A stretch of 64,000 bases of DNA from Pokkaliibacter sp. MBI-7 (GTDB lineage: Bacteria; Pseudomonadota; Gammaproteobacteria; Pseudomonadales; Balneatricaceae): contig NZ_JARVTG010000001.1 in assembly GCF_029846635.1 (NCBI RefSeq), positions 186,001-250,000 of the forward strand, read 5' to 3'. Positions 33,523-43,087 of the stretch are shown in pieces. A program made the translations under genes and the position numbers. The notes under the pieces are model-generated. The model saw only the letters and a list, made by a program, of their open reading frames with translations. It was not told where the DNA came from and made no database searches. How positions within the stretch are numbered: position 1 is the stretch's first letter; each line of letters opens with the position of its first letter.

Positions 33523-34239
33523 TCAGTTGTCGAAATCAATACCGAGGCGCTTACCCACCTCTTCGTAGGCCTCGATAACATTACCCAAGCCCTGACGGAA
33601 GCGGTCTTTGTCCAGCTTCTTACGGGTTTCGGCATCCCACAAACGGCAACCGTCCGGGCTGAACTCATCACCCAGCACCACTTCACCCTTAAACACACCA
33701 AACTCCAACTTGTAGTCGACCAATAAAATACCAGCATCAAGGAAGAGTTTCTTGAGCACGGTATTGACCTGGAAAGTCAGCTCTTTGGCCTTGGCCAGAT
33801 GCTCCGACTTAGCCCAACCAAAAGCCTCAACATAAGACTCGTTGATCATGGGATCACCCAGCGCATCGTTCTTCAGGAACAGCTCAAATGTGGGCGGATT
33901 CAGCTCTTTTCCTTCTTCAACACCCAGACGACGAACCAATCCACCCGCGGCGATGTTACGCACAACACATTCGATTGGCATCATGTCCAGGCGCTTAACA
34001 ACGCTTTCGGTATCCGACAGACGCTTAACAAAGTGACAAGGAATGCCTGCAGCAGCCAACTTTTCCATGATGAATGCGTTGAACTTGTTGTTCACCATTC
34101 CTTTGCGGTCCAGCTGATCAATCTTCTTGCCGTCAAAGGCAGAAGTGTCGTCACGGAACAGCATGATCAACAGATCATGATCGTCGGTTTCATACACGGA
34201 CTTGGCTTTGCCCGCATAAAGCTGTGCACGCTTTTCCAT
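33523..34239 (-). CDS. purC: SAICAR synthetase (PurC)
   Basis: Phosphoribosylaminoimidazole-succinocarboxamide synthase, which joins aspartate to CAIR using ATP in purine synthesis. It has 238 residues from the ATG at 34239 (MEKRAQLYAGKAKSVYET); the two in-frame starts just upstream at 34251 and 34245 overlap the GGAGATGACC ribosome site and are rejected. Signatures are LLIMLFRDDTSAFDGKK (nucleotide region), ECVVRNIAAGGLVRRLG (about 90-106) and LVDYKLEFGVFKG near 170. The gene is monocistronic, with terminators on both sides. The order dapA-bamC-purC is shared with pseudomonads. Confidence 0.96.
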   Translation of the reverse strand: MEKRAQLYAGKAKSVYETDDHDLLIMLFRDDTSAFDGKKIDQLDRKGMVNNKFNAFIMEKLAAAGIPCHFVKRLSDTESVVKRLDMMPIECVVRNIAAGGLVRRLGVEEGKELNPPTFELFLKNDALGDPMINESYVEAFGWAKSEHLAKAKELTFQVNTVLKKLFLDAGILLVDYKLEFGVFKGEVVLGDEFSPDGCRLWDAETRKKLDKDRFRQGLGNVIEAYEEVGKRLGIDFDN

Positions 34240-34280
34240 GGTCATCTCCACTTAAACTTAAGTACGTCACTAGAGCGTTA

Positions 34281-34310
34281 AATAAAAAACCGCTCGCCAA
34301 AGGCAAGCGG
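34281..34310 (-). terminator. Terminator between bamC and purC
   Basis: CCGCTCGCC-AAA-GGCAAGCGG (34290-34310; one mismatch) followed on the minus strand by TTTTTTATTT. It sits 29 bases after the bamC stop and separates the dapA-bamC unit from purC. Confidence 0.82.
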
Positions 34311-34339
34311 CCTGTAGTCAAGATATAACGATCTGAAAA

Positions 34340-35749
34340 TCAGGACCCTGAAGCGCTCTTGTCAGCCACTTCAATCATCTGATTTTTCAGCTTCCACAGC
34401 ATTTCCTCAGCAACCTCTGGTGTCGCCAAGGTGTCCTGATCAGTGTAAACGGATACCAACACCCCCTGACGGGTACGGCTCAGGCGCAATTGATAGCGAC
34501 CTGTATGCTTGTAGGTACCAGACTGTTTATCCCAGAACCCGACGTTATCCTGCCCCTTGCGGAAAACATAGATAACCCGGCCGCCCAGCCAGATCTTGTA
34601 ACCGTCCATCTGCGCCAGTGCATCGTCTTTGCTGATAGCCGCATCAGGATTTTCATTAGTCTGGGAGGAGTATTTGACGACCTTTTTCTTCCCATCAGAA
34701 GACACACCCAGAATCTTGCCGATAGTGTCGGAGCTGAGCGTGATCGGCTCCTTATCAGAATGCAGCCATTCGAAGAACCCCTTCTTGTGCTCCTGCATCT
34801 GTAGGGTCGTGGTATAGGTCAGATAGAAAATGCCAGTGTCACGATCGCGAGTACCAACATCAAAGTTGGCTCGACTCAATGCAGAGTTGAGAGACTCCCA
34901 CGCAGAGTCCATGCCGGTTTGAATCTGCAATACCGGATAGCCACGCTCGTTCTGCCCCATCAGTGCCTGATGGTCTTCCTTCTGCTTACGCTGCTGATCC
35001 AGATAGCTGATGGCAGACTGCTCATCTTTAGCTGAGCTCAGATAACTCAGGATTTCATACATGACCTGATTTTTATAGCTCAGGGTACTGTCAGGCTTTG
35101 ACCAGTCAGCTACAGCCTTACCTGACTCATATTCCTTGATGTTAACGGCATAGTGCTTGACGCGAATTTCGGTACGCCCACCATCGATAGGACGCAACTC
35201 GACACGCAGCTTGTCGGCGTTACGCTGATCACTGGTCAGGTAAATGTAGGACAACAGGTTATCAACGAAGCCGGGAGCATTGTCATCTCTGACCAGCCAC
35301 TGGGTTTCCATTACACCATCGGCAGGATCTTTCTTATCAAGCTTGATGCCGTTGTACTCAAAGTACTGCAACATACGAGGCCATACCTGAGCTGGCGCAT
35401 CGGCAACGGAGATGTACTTTTCTCCATCGGTACGATTCATATAGACCTCGTCGTTACCCACTTCTGCATAAAAGAACGCAGGGCGCGGTGCACGGCTGTA
35501 TTGCTCACTTTTCGAGCCGGTTTTATCTACGTTGGTCACTGGATAAATATTTTCCAGATTGGACGTCGTTGCCTGAAGATGTTGAGGCACCTGCAATGGA
35601 GGCAGTACCTGCGATTGCTGATATTTGGTCAACTTATCCTGAAAAAAGCCTTGCTGGTTGGCTTTTTCTTTCTGCTGATTGCTCCCACAGCCAGCCAGCA
35701 AACTGCCAATAGCAGTCGCGATCAGAACCTTAGTGAAAGTAGACGACAC
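34340..35749 (-). CDS. bamC: Outer-membrane assembly lipoprotein BamC
   Basis: Lipoprotein of the beta-barrel assembly (Bam) complex. It has 469 residues from a GTG at 35749, chosen because AGGAG (35760-35756) lies six bases upstream and the chain then begins with a proper lipoprotein signal (KVLIATAIGSLLAG/C, lipid cysteine about residue 22). In-frame sequence further upstream lies inside dapA. It shows two helix-grip domains (about 90-220 and 265-460) after a disordered N-terminus that in E. coli binds BamD. It is longer than the E. coli protein (344), mostly through linkers and the C-terminal domain. The ribosome site overlaps the dapA stop, so the two are coupled. Confidence 0.88.
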   Translation of the reverse strand: MSSTFTKVLIATAIGSLLAGCGSNQQKEKANQQGFFQDKLTKYQQSQVLPPLQVPQHLQATTSNLENIYPVTNVDKTGSKSEQYSRAPRPAFFYAEVGNDEVYMNRTDGEKYISVADAPAQVWPRMLQYFEYNGIKLDKKDPADGVMETQWLVRDDNAPGFVDNLLSYIYLTSDQRNADKLRVELRPIDGGRTEIRVKHYAVNIKEYESGKAVADWSKPDSTLSYKNQVMYEILSYLSSAKDEQSAISYLDQQRKQKEDHQALMGQNERGYPVLQIQTGMDSAWESLNSALSRANFDVGTRDRDTGIFYLTYTTTLQMQEHKKGFFEWLHSDKEPITLSSDTIGKILGVSSDGKKKVVKYSSQTNENPDAAISKDDALAQMDGYKIWLGGRVIYVFRKGQDNVGFWDKQSGTYKHTGRYQLRLSRTRQGVLVSVYTDQDTLATPEVAEEMLWKLKNQMIEVADKSASGS

Positions 35750-35759
35750 TAGGTACTCC

Positions 35760-36638
35760 TTAAATAAGACCTGCATGAGCCAGCGCCTGTCGGACGAGGT
35801 CATGGTACTGGTTAGAGAGAGTAGTGAGGGGCAAACGTATACCAGTCTGAATCATGTCCAGCTCAGCCATAGCCCATTTCACTGGAATTGGATTAGACTC
35901 GACAAACAGATTTTGGTGCAGTGGCATCAACCTTTCGTTGATGATGCGGGCTTCATTCACATTGCCTTGCAGCGCAAGACGACACATATCGGCCATCAAC
36001 GCAGGTGCCACGTTGGCTGTCACAGAGATATTGCCCTGACCACCCAACAGAATAAGATCTAGCGCGGTGGCATCATCTCCAGAATACAGGGCAAATCCCT
36101 CTGGCAGATGCTCCAACAGCCACCGTGCACGTTCCAGAATACCTGTAGCATCCTTTAGCCCAACGATATTTGGCACGTCCTCAGCTAGCCGAACCACTGT
36201 CTCCGGTAGCATGTCGCACACAGTTCGCCCTGGAACATTGTAAAGATAAAGATCAATATCCACCGCCGCAGCAATAGCGGAAAAATGCTGATAAAGACCT
36301 TCTTGGGTAGGCTTGTTGTAGTAAGGAACAACAGACAAACAGCTGTCAGCACCAGCATCTGTAGCCGCACGTGTCAGCGCCACTGCTTCAGAGGTTGCAT
36401 TGGCACCCGTACCCGCCATTACGTGAATACGACTACCAGAACGCCGGACTACCCTGCTGATGACGGCCAGATGCTCGTCATTGTCTAACGTAGCGGACTC
36501 ACCTGTCGTCCCAACGGCAACAATAGCACTGGTACCGGCCTCAATATGGAGTTCTACTAGCCGGTCAAGCATTGCCCAGTCGACATCCCCCATCGAGGTC
36601 ATGGGAGTGACCAGTGCAACCAGGCTACCTTTAATCAT
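35760..36638 (-). CDS. dapA: 4-hydroxy-tetrahydrodipicolinate synthase
   Basis: First committed step to lysine and diaminopimelate: condenses pyruvate with aspartate semialdehyde. It has 292 residues, the family's usual length. The Schiff-base lysine is K162 in GLKDATG, with Y133 in YNVPGRT, R138 and T45 (VGTTGES) completing the active site. It is first in a two-gene unit with bamC, which starts 10 bases after it. It is divergent from bcp. Confidence 0.96.
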   Translation of the reverse strand: MIKGSLVALVTPMTSMGDVDWAMLDRLVELHIEAGTSAIVAVGTTGESATLDNDEHLAVISRVVRRSGSRIHVMAGTGANATSEAVALTRAATDAGADSCLSVVPYYNKPTQEGLYQHFSAIAAAVDIDLYLYNVPGRTVCDMLPETVVRLAEDVPNIVGLKDATGILERARWLLEHLPEGFALYSGDDATALDLILLGGQGNISVTANVAPALMADMCRLALQGNVNEARIINERLMPLHQNLFVESNPIPVKWAMAELDMIQTGIRLPLTTLSNQYHDLVRQALAHAGLI

Positions 36639-36889
36639 GATGACTCCATTACTGAGCAGATTTTCTGCAAGCAGAGATCTACTCCCTGAAACTCAGCGTA
36701 CACCGTGCTGTCGTGTAGCTGTATAGGCCGGGTGGATGCTCAGAACTAAAAATGGCAACCCACATCAAATTGCCGCCTCATTCTAAAGCACGAACAAGCA
36801 AAGGCAAGCCAATTAGCAGGTTGCAATTGTCCAAGACGCCCCCAGTATAGACCGTCTTTTGTAAGGTATTTTTAGGGAGAACAGGAAAG

Positions 36890-37363
36890 ATGAGTAAAGT
36901 CGTCATTGACCAGCCAGTGCCTGCATTTACAGCCATCAGCACTCAGGGAACCGTATCGCTGGAGGAGCTGAAAGGGAAGCAAGTGGTTATCTATTTTTAC
37001 CCCAAGGACAACACCCCGGGCTGCACCACTGAAGGTCAGGATTTCCGCAATTACCATCAGCAGTTTACTACGGCAAATACCGTAGTTTTTGGTGTTTCTC
37101 GCGACAGTTTGAAGAGCCACGAAAATTTTTGTCAAAAACAGAGCTTCCCCTTTGCGCTGATCAGCGACCAGGACGAAAGTCTTTGCCAGCTATTCGATGT
37201 TATCAAACTGAAAAAAATGTATGGGCGTGAAAGCCTCGGTGTAGAGCGCAGCACCTTCCTTATTGATGCAGAAGGCATATTGCAGAAAGAATGGCGCAAG
37301 GTCAAAGTCAAAGACCATGTCAAAGAAGTGCTGGAGCAAGCTCAGGTGCTCAACGCAGGCTGA
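36890..37363 (+). CDS. bcp: Thiol peroxidase Bcp/PrxQ, alpha3-type
   Basis: Peroxiredoxin that reduces hydrogen and organic peroxides using thioredoxin. It has 157 residues. The peroxidatic cysteine is C45 in NTPGCTTEG with the usual P and T around it. The resolving cysteine that E. coli Bcp has five residues later is replaced by Q50. Instead C81 (ENFCQKQ) is 36 residues after C45, the spacing of the alpha3-type PrxQ described in Xylella, so an intramolecular disulfide with C81 is expected. The gene is divergent from dapA and converges on perM. Confidence 0.92.
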   Translation: MSKVVIDQPVPAFTAISTQGTVSLEELKGKQVVIYFYPKDNTPGCTTEGQDFRNYHQQFTTANTVVFGVSRDSLKSHENFCQKQSFPFALISDQDESLCQLFDVIKLKKMYGRESLGVERSTFLIDAEGILQKEWRKVKVKDHVKEVLEQAQVLNAG

Positions 37364-37459
37364 ACTTCCGGAAAGTCTCATGAAGAGCATTGATGGCACG
37401 TTGACTGATCTTACAGCGCCATTGTCGCCATTGATGCACTTCATACTAGCACTCTATGT

Positions 37460-38530
37460 CTACTGCGATGTCACCACCTCAGAGGAACGAGGCCAAGCAT
37501 GCAATACTGCTTTGCACAGCGTAGCCAGAGGAATTGCGAAGAAGACCCCCCAGAGCCCCCAGACTCCGCCAAAAACCAGTACAGCGAGAATGATAGCAAC
37601 GGGGTGCAGATTGACAGCTTCCGAAAACAGCAGTGGCACCAGCACATTTCCATCCAGTGCCTGAATGATGCCGTACGCCACCATTAGCCAGATAAAGTCA
37701 TTGGACCAACCCCACTGGAAATAGGCTATCAATGCTACAGGGATGGTCACGACAGCTGCGCCGATGTAGGGAATGACCACCGACAACCCGACAAGAAGCG
37801 CCAGCAGCGCGGCATAGTTCAAACCCAAAAGAGCGAAAGCTACGTAAGTAGCAATACCTACGATGACGATCTCAATGACTTTACCCCTGACGTAATTTGA
37901 TATCTGGGCATCCATTTCCACCCACACCTGATTCAGGAGCTTACGCTTCTTGGGGAGAAAGTTACCTGCCCACCAACGTGTGATAAGTGTGCCATCCTTC
38001 ATGAAAAAGAACATGAGTATGGGCACCAATACGCTGTAAACCAGCATCGTCATTAAATTCGCAATCGATGAAAGTGAAAAACTAACAACCAGCTGACCGA
38101 GCTTCCCTACTTCCCCAGTCGCTTGTGATATCCAATTCTTGACCTGCCCCGAAGAAATCAGATCCGGGTACTTTTCAGGTAACAACATTAATGAGGCCTG
38201 CCCTTCATTGAGCATGCGTGGCAGTTCCTTCAGTAAATTATTGAACTGCCCCCAGATAATCGGCAGCAAAAACACCACGAAGCCAAAAAACAGACCGACC
38301 GCAACCAGAAACACCAGGGAGACTGCAAAAGTATGCCTGACACCTCGTCGCTCAATCCAACTCACTACGCCCTGCAGTAAGAAAGCGAGGATAATACTGG
38401 CAAACACAGGAGCTAGAATTCCCCCCATGAATACAATAATCAGAAACGCCATCAACAGTTGAAAGAACAGCACCAGCGCCTCTTCGTTAGAGAAGTGACG
38501 CTCGATCCACCGACCCAGAACCTCAAACAT
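37460..38530 (-). CDS. perM: PerM/AI-2E family transporter
   Basis: Polytopic inner-membrane protein of the AI-2 exporter (PerM/YdiK) family, 356 residues with about eight helices. Family features include the central soluble insert with KELPRMLNEGQASL (about 100-150), then YSVLVPILMFFFMKDG, VVIPYIGAAVVTIPVALIAY and LVPLLFSEAVNLHPVAIILAV. Substrate is unproved: family members are linked to AI-2 export or Na+/H+ exchange. It starts 3 bases after the tusA stop, so the two form an operon; the same pair is known to me from pseudomonads. Confidence 0.88.
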   Translation of the reverse strand: MFEVLGRWIERHFSNEEALVLFFQLLMAFLIIVFMGGILAPVFASIILAFLLQGVVSWIERRGVRHTFAVSLVFLVAVGLFFGFVVFLLPIIWGQFNNLLKELPRMLNEGQASLMLLPEKYPDLISSGQVKNWISQATGEVGKLGQLVVSFSLSSIANLMTMLVYSVLVPILMFFFMKDGTLITRWWAGNFLPKKRKLLNQVWVEMDAQISNYVRGKVIEIVIVGIATYVAFALLGLNYAALLALLVGLSVVIPYIGAAVVTIPVALIAYFQWGWSNDFIWLMVAYGIIQALDGNVLVPLLFSEAVNLHPVAIILAVLVFGGVWGLWGVFFAIPLATLCKAVLHAWPRSSEVVTSQ

Positions 38531-38533
38531 TAG

Positions 38534-38773
38534 TTACTCCAGCCCTTTGGCTATCCAGAAGTGGAAAATACCGTCGATTTCTTCACTACGCTGTAACGTA
38601 TGCCCACTTCGATGCACGAACACGGGAATATCCCGCGATGAGCCAGCATCTGATGCCATCACATGCAATATTTGCCCAGCCTGCAACTGGCGCAAGGCCT
38701 GCTTCGCTTTCAGCAGGGGCATAGGACACATCAACCCGGTCGCATCCAACATTTGCTCTTTGCTTGTCACCAT
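38534..38773 (-). CDS. tusA: TusA-family sulfur carrier protein
   Basis: A small TusA-like (SirA/YedF) sulfurtransferase of 79 residues from the ATG at 38773. The active cysteine is C16 in LMCPMPLLKAKQAL, the CPxP signature, followed by the two-layer fold ending in GIFHFWIAKG. The family carries persulfide sulfur for tRNA thiolation, molybdenum cofactor or respiratory enzymes. The start is uncertain: an ATG eight codons upstream (38797) is also possible, and the frame is open further. It is co-transcribed with perM. A TusA-like gene in this position of Pseudomonas aeruginosa has been tied to molybdenum enzymes and biofilm, so that role is possible here. Confidence 0.82.
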   Translation of the reverse strand: MVTSKEQMLDATGLMCPMPLLKAKQALRQLQAGQILHVMASDAGSSRDIPVFVHRSGHTLQRSEEIDGIFHFWIAKGLE

Positions 38774-38911
38774 TGCCCCGCAACTCACCTTACTCATTCC
38801 ATGCATGATTCTGCATGGCGCCTGTATAGCAAAAATTTGACACCCGCGCACCATTGAGCCGGTCTCACTCACTCGTTAGACTGCCTCACGACCTGTAAAC
38901 GGAGAAACAGT

Positions 38912-40348
38912 GTGCGCCATTTATTGCTGGCTCTTGCTACCACCTGCTGTTTGCCAACAGCAGTGCATGCACTTGATCTGAATCTACCGGTATTGGGCGA
39001 TTACTCGTCTGCCAGTGTATCGATTACCGAGGAAAATCGCATAGGCGACTACATGTTACGGCGGTTACAGGGAAGTGGAAGCACGCTGGATGACCCCGCA
39101 CTCGAATCCTACGTGACCGACATCCTCTATCAACTGGCTCCTTACAGCAATCTCCCCAACACAAATCTGAATGTTGTGGTGCTGGACACAACAGAATTGA
39201 ATGCCTTTGCCGTACCCGGCGCACTTATTGGCATCAACGCGGGGATGTTGATGTATACCGACAATCAGGACCAGCTTGCTTCCGTGCTTGCGCATGAACT
39301 TAGTCACCTGAGTCAACGTCATTACGCTCTGCAACGCGCGCAGCAGGAACGTGAGCGCCCATACTGGATAGCTGCCACCATCGCTGGCATTCTGGCGGGC
39401 GTCGCAAGCGGCAACGCGGATGTTGGGGGAGCAGCAGTCACCTCGTCGCTCGCGGCAAATCAGGGCCGCTCACTGGCATTCAGCCGACTGCATGAAGCAG
39501 AAGCAGACCGGATTGGCATTGCCGTTTTAGCAAACGCCGGATTTGACCCTCAGGCCATGCCAGACATGCTGAGCAAACTGCAGCGAGACTACGGCAACAG
39601 CACCAAGGTACCCGAGATGCTGTTAAGCCACCCGCTGACAGAAAAGCGAATTGCTGATTCTCAGGCACGTGCAGCAACCTACCCTCGTCGCCCCCATGCG
39701 GCAGACACCCGTTTTCTAATGATGCAAGCGCGTGCTCGAGTCCTCCTGAACAAAGCGAATCAGGCCACTCTCAGCTACTACCAGTCACGGGTCAGAGAAC
39801 TCCCGAGTGATCCTGGTGGCCACTACGGATTGGCACTGACCTACATTGAGCGAAAACAGCCAGTCGCCGCACTCAGTGAGCTACAATGGCTTGAACAAAA
39901 GCAACACGACAGCCTGCTGATTCAAGCCTTGCGCGCCCGATACCTAGCAGAAAGTGGACAAGGCGCGAGCGCCATCAGTTATCTAAAACAACATCTTGCG
40001 CTGTTTCCGGACAATCTTATGCTAGGCCGCCTCTTAGCACAGTTTTATGAGGATCAAAACCAGCTCCAGAGTGCCCGGGCACTATTGGAGGATCTGATTG
40101 CAGCTCACCCCGAGCAGGCAGGTCTGTGGTATGACCTGTCAGAGGTTCGCGGCAAACTAAAGGACACTTTCGGTATTCATGATGCACGCATTGAGTATTT
40201 CCTGCGCACGGCATCATGGGAAGACGCTGAACGTCAGATCCGTTATGCCAGGAATACTCGCGGCATCACCGTAGTACAAAACGATCTACTGGATGCCAAG
40301 GAGAATGAGGTTAAGGAGTGGAAGCAATGGGAAAAAGACATGCGCTAA
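38912..40348 (+). CDS. bepA: Periplasmic M48 metalloprotease BepA-like with TPR domain
   Basis: Periplasmic zinc protease and chaperone that helps LptD and Bam substrates mature and degrades stalled ones. It has 478 residues. The start is GTG (38912) with GGAG eight bases before; a signal peptide ends after AVHA (residue 20). Zinc ligands are H128 and H132 in HELSH with the glutamate pair in HEAEADRIG (194-202). A TPR region runs from about 275 to 440. The layout and length match E. coli BepA (487). It is divergent from tusA and converges on nadA. Confidence 0.92.
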   Translation: MRHLLLALATTCCLPTAVHALDLNLPVLGDYSSASVSITEENRIGDYMLRRLQGSGSTLDDPALESYVTDILYQLAPYSNLPNTNLNVVVLDTTELNAFAVPGALIGINAGMLMYTDNQDQLASVLAHELSHLSQRHYALQRAQQERERPYWIAATIAGILAGVASGNADVGGAAVTSSLAANQGRSLAFSRLHEAEADRIGIAVLANAGFDPQAMPDMLSKLQRDYGNSTKVPEMLLSHPLTEKRIADSQARAATYPRRPHAADTRFLMMQARARVLLNKANQATLSYYQSRVRELPSDPGGHYGLALTYIERKQPVAALSELQWLEQKQHDSLLIQALRARYLAESGQGASAISYLKQHLALFPDNLMLGRLLAQFYEDQNQLQSARALLEDLIAAHPEQAGLWYDLSEVRGKLKDTFGIHDARIEYFLRTASWEDAERQIRYARNTRGITVVQNDLLDAKENEVKEWKQWEKDMR

Positions 40349-40434
40349 CCATTCCCCGGACGGCACCGAGCAATAACAGGCTAATAAGGGACTTCAGCCA
40401 CCTGGTATGTTAATCGACAGCAGAACAAGAAAAT

Positions 40435-40471
40435 AACAAATAAAAACGCCGGATAGCGTTTCGTCCGGCGT
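40435..40471 (-). terminator. Terminator of nadA, end of the tol-nadA unit
   Basis: ACGCCGGA (40446-40453) pairs with TCCGGCGT (40464-40471) over a 10-base loop. On the minus strand it is followed by TTTTTATTTGTTAT. It lies 31 bases past the nadA stop. Confidence 0.82.
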
Positions 40472-40502
40472 CTTAGTTTGAGAGGCACAGTGAGTTGGTT
40501 AT

Positions 40503-41582
40503 TCAAGCATTTCCTGCAAGCGCCAACTGCTGGGAACTGGTGAAATCAAGCATGCGCCGCAGCGGGACAAGTGCCTTATCTCGCAAACCATCATCCACAA
40601 ATATCTCTTGATCTTCCGTTTCCAACACAGCAAGCAACGACTGCAAACTATTCATCGCCATCCACGGGCAAAGCGCACAGCTGCGGCAGGTTGCGCCGTT
40701 ACCGCCAGTCGGTGCCTCAATAAAACGCTTGGTTGGGGCTAACTGCTGCATTTTATAGAAAATGCCCTTGTCAGTAGCCACAATGAAGGTTTCATTAGGC
40801 ATATCACAGGCGGCTTTTATGAGCTGGCTGGTCGACCCAACTACATCTGCCAGCTCTACCATGGCTTCTGGTGACTCAGGATGCACAAGAATGGCCGCAT
40901 CGGGATAAACAGCTCTAAGCTCAGAAATTCCCTTTGCCTTGAACTCTTCATGGACAATGCAGGAGCCATTCCACATGAGCATATCCGCACCGGTTTCACG
41001 CTCGATATAACGACCTAAGTGGCGGTCTGGCCCCCAGATCAGAGACTCGCCCTGATCCATCAGATGTTCAACGATATCCAAAGCACAACTTGAGGTAACA
41101 ACCCAATCCGCTCGCGCCTTCACGGCAGCGGAGGTATTGGCATAAACCACAACCTTCCGCTCGGGATACTGATCACAGAACTGAGAGAACTCTTGCTCAG
41201 GACAACCTATATCAAGCGAGCAGGTTGCCTCGAGGGTAGGCATCAGCACTCGCTTCTCAGGATTCAGAATCTTCGCAGTTTCACCCATGAAGCGAACACC
41301 CGCGACGACGAGCATAGAAGCAGGATGGTTACTACCGAAACGCGCCATCTCAAGAGAGTCAGCCACGCAACCACCTGTTTCCTCAGCCAGCGCCTGCAGC
41401 ACAGGGTCGGTATAGTAATGCGCAACCAGACAAGCATTCTTCTCTTTTAGCAGAGCCTTAATCTTTGTCTTGTAGGCTTCAATTTCTTCAACGGAAAGTA
41501 CAGGGGTTACATTGAGATGAGCCAAGTGCTCTCTAACAAGCACCTTGTCGGCGATGTCTTTGTCGCTAAGCATGTTGCACAT
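40503..41582 (-). CDS. nadA: Quinolinate synthase
   Basis: Iron-sulfur enzyme of NAD synthesis that condenses iminoaspartate with dihydroxyacetone phosphate to quinolinate. It has 359 residues. The three 4Fe-4S ligands are C121 (TCSLDIG), C208 (NGSCIVH) and C305 (CALCPW), each eight residues on from E. coli C113, C200 and C297. The CxxCxxC cluster CRSCALC at 299-305 is the regulatory thiol motif of the E. coli type. An in-frame ATG three codons in could also serve as start. It lies 118 bases after cpoB at the end of the long minus-strand block and has its own terminator. Confidence 0.95.
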   Translation of the reverse strand: MCNMLSDKDIADKVLVREHLAHLNVTPVLSVEEIEAYKTKIKALLKEKNACLVAHYYTDPVLQALAEETGGCVADSLEMARFGSNHPASMLVVAGVRFMGETAKILNPEKRVLMPTLEATCSLDIGCPEQEFSQFCDQYPERKVVVYANTSAAVKARADWVVTSSCALDIVEHLMDQGESLIWGPDRHLGRYIERETGADMLMWNGSCIVHEEFKAKGISELRAVYPDAAILVHPESPEAMVELADVVGSTSQLIKAACDMPNETFIVATDKGIFYKMQQLAPTKRFIEAPTGGNGATCRSCALCPWMAMNSLQSLLAVLETEDQEIFVDDGLRDKALVPLRRMLDFTSSQQLALAGNA

Positions 41583-41700
41583 TACCCGACCAAGCTAACC
41601 AGTAGTGTATTAATTATTGGGTGGCACAGTATACCACGCATCAATAAAGGTACATCCCGTTGATTCAAGGATGAAATACCCCACAAACCCTACTGACTGA

Positions 41701-42495
41701 CTACTTAATGCCTTTCAGATAATCACCAGCCAGCTTAGCTGCAGACGAGTCCGCATAGCCACTCATCACTTGCTGCAGGTATTTCTTCGCTGACGCCTTG
41801 TCACCCTGCTTATCACTTAACATGCCAAGCTTGTACAACGCATCAGGTACTTTTCGGTTATCTGAATACTTGTCGACGACCGTCTTGAATGCAGCCATCG
41901 ATTTGGCCACATCAGGAGGAGATTTGACGAGATAGATTTCGCCTAACCAGTAATACGAGTTACCAGCCAGAGAACTGGAAGGATATTTTGTCACAAACTT
42001 CTGGTATGCCACAGCGGCCTGATCAAACGAACGTGCACGCACCAACTCGAAAGCAGCCCGATAATCGTCCTGTTCTGACCCAGAAGCTGATGGTGCATCT
42101 GCTGCAGTGGAAGCAGTGGATGCCGAGCTGGCTGCCTGACCAGCCCCGGCATCCGCCGTCTCACTGCTAGACTGTGACGAAGAGCTTAGCTCAGAAAGCC
42201 GCCGATCAAGATCCGAGTATCGATCTCGCTGATCATCCTGAAGCTGCTGAACCTTATAGGACAACTGCTCAATTAATCCGCGTAGCGACTGGACCTCACG
42301 CTGTAATGCCTGAACCTGTTCATATTGGCCGTTGGAAGACGAACCAACACTACCTGGAGAGGTCATATAACTCCCCCCTGCAGAATTACCGTCAACCGGC
42401 TGCACCTCTATAACAGGGACAGAGTCGGCGAATACGCTACTGGAGCCGATTACAGCTCCAATCATTAAACAGGAAATCAGCGGCTTTATTTGCAT
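41701..42495 (-). CDS. cpoB: Cell division coordinator CpoB (YbgF)
   Basis: Periplasmic protein that links PBP1B peptidoglycan synthesis to Tol-driven outer-membrane constriction. It has 264 residues. The signal peptide ends after SSVFA (23). A glutamine-rich coiled coil (about 57-105) trimerises in E. coli. A serine/alanine linker (about 105-140) leads to three TPR-like repeats (AAFELVRARSFDQAAVAYQ and on, 145-262). It starts nine bases after the pal stop, the last member of the tol-pal operon. Confidence 0.94.
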   Translation of the reverse strand: MQIKPLISCLMIGAVIGSSSVFADSVPVIEVQPVDGNSAGGSYMTSPGSVGSSSNGQYEQVQALQREVQSLRGLIEQLSYKVQQLQDDQRDRYSDLDRRLSELSSSSQSSSETADAGAGQAASSASTASTAADAPSASGSEQDDYRAAFELVRARSFDQAAVAYQKFVTKYPSSSLAGNSYYWLGEIYLVKSPPDVAKSMAAFKTVVDKYSDNRKVPDALYKLGMLSDKQGDKASAKKYLQQVMSGYADSSAAKLAGDYLKGIK

Positions 42496-42504
42496 TTACT
42501 CAGA

Positions 42505-43008
42505 TCACTGGTATTTCAGTTCTACGCGACGGTTTTCTGCCCAAGCATCTTTGTTGCTTGCTGGGTTGGCAGGCTTCTCTTCGCCGTAGCTGATGGTTTC
42601 AATGTTGCTGGCGCTCACGCCCTGATCCATCAGGAATGCAGCAACGGCTTTGGCACGACGCTCGCCCAGAGCCATGTTGTACTCGCGAGTACCCCATTCG
42701 TCGGTGTTACCTTCCAGACGAACGTGTACAGATGGGTTTGAACGGATGTATTGAGCGTGGGTAGACAGCGCATCACGGTATTCAGGTTTGATCTCTGAAC
42801 TATCGAAGTCAAAGTAAAACACTGAAGGAATGTTCGCAATAGCAGATGCATCTACACCGCCGTTGGCGTTAGAAGCGCCAGCGCCATAGGTAGAATTATC
42901 GTTCTGGCCCATACCTGCATCGGTAGTTTTGCCAGATGAGCTACAACCGGCCAACCAAGCCAAAGACAGGCCCAGAGCTACGGCTTTGCTAACAGCAGAC
43001 AGTTTCAT
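42505..43008 (-). CDS. pal: Peptidoglycan-associated lipoprotein Pal
   Basis: Outer-membrane lipoprotein that binds peptidoglycan and TolB. It has 167 residues. The lipobox LAGC gives the lipid cysteine C22. After a glycine/serine/asparagine linker the OmpA-like domain (about 60-165) holds FYFDFDSSEIKPEY and the diaminopimelate-contact segment EGNTDEWGTREYN and GERRAKAV. It sits in the usual place between tolB and cpoB. Confidence 0.97.
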   Translation of the reverse strand: MKLSAVSKAVALGLSLAWLAGCSSSGKTTDAGMGQNDNSTYGAGASNANGGVDASAIANIPSVFYFDFDSSEIKPEYRDALSTHAQYIRSNPSVHVRLEGNTDEWGTREYNMALGERRAKAVAAFLMDQGVSASNIETISYGEEKPANPASNKDAWAENRRVELKYQ

Positions 43009-43087
43009 TTGGATCTCTCCAGTATCACCAAAAGTTAATGGCAGTTTACTTACGAATTGTCAGCTCCAACTCGGAACACCTAACTGA

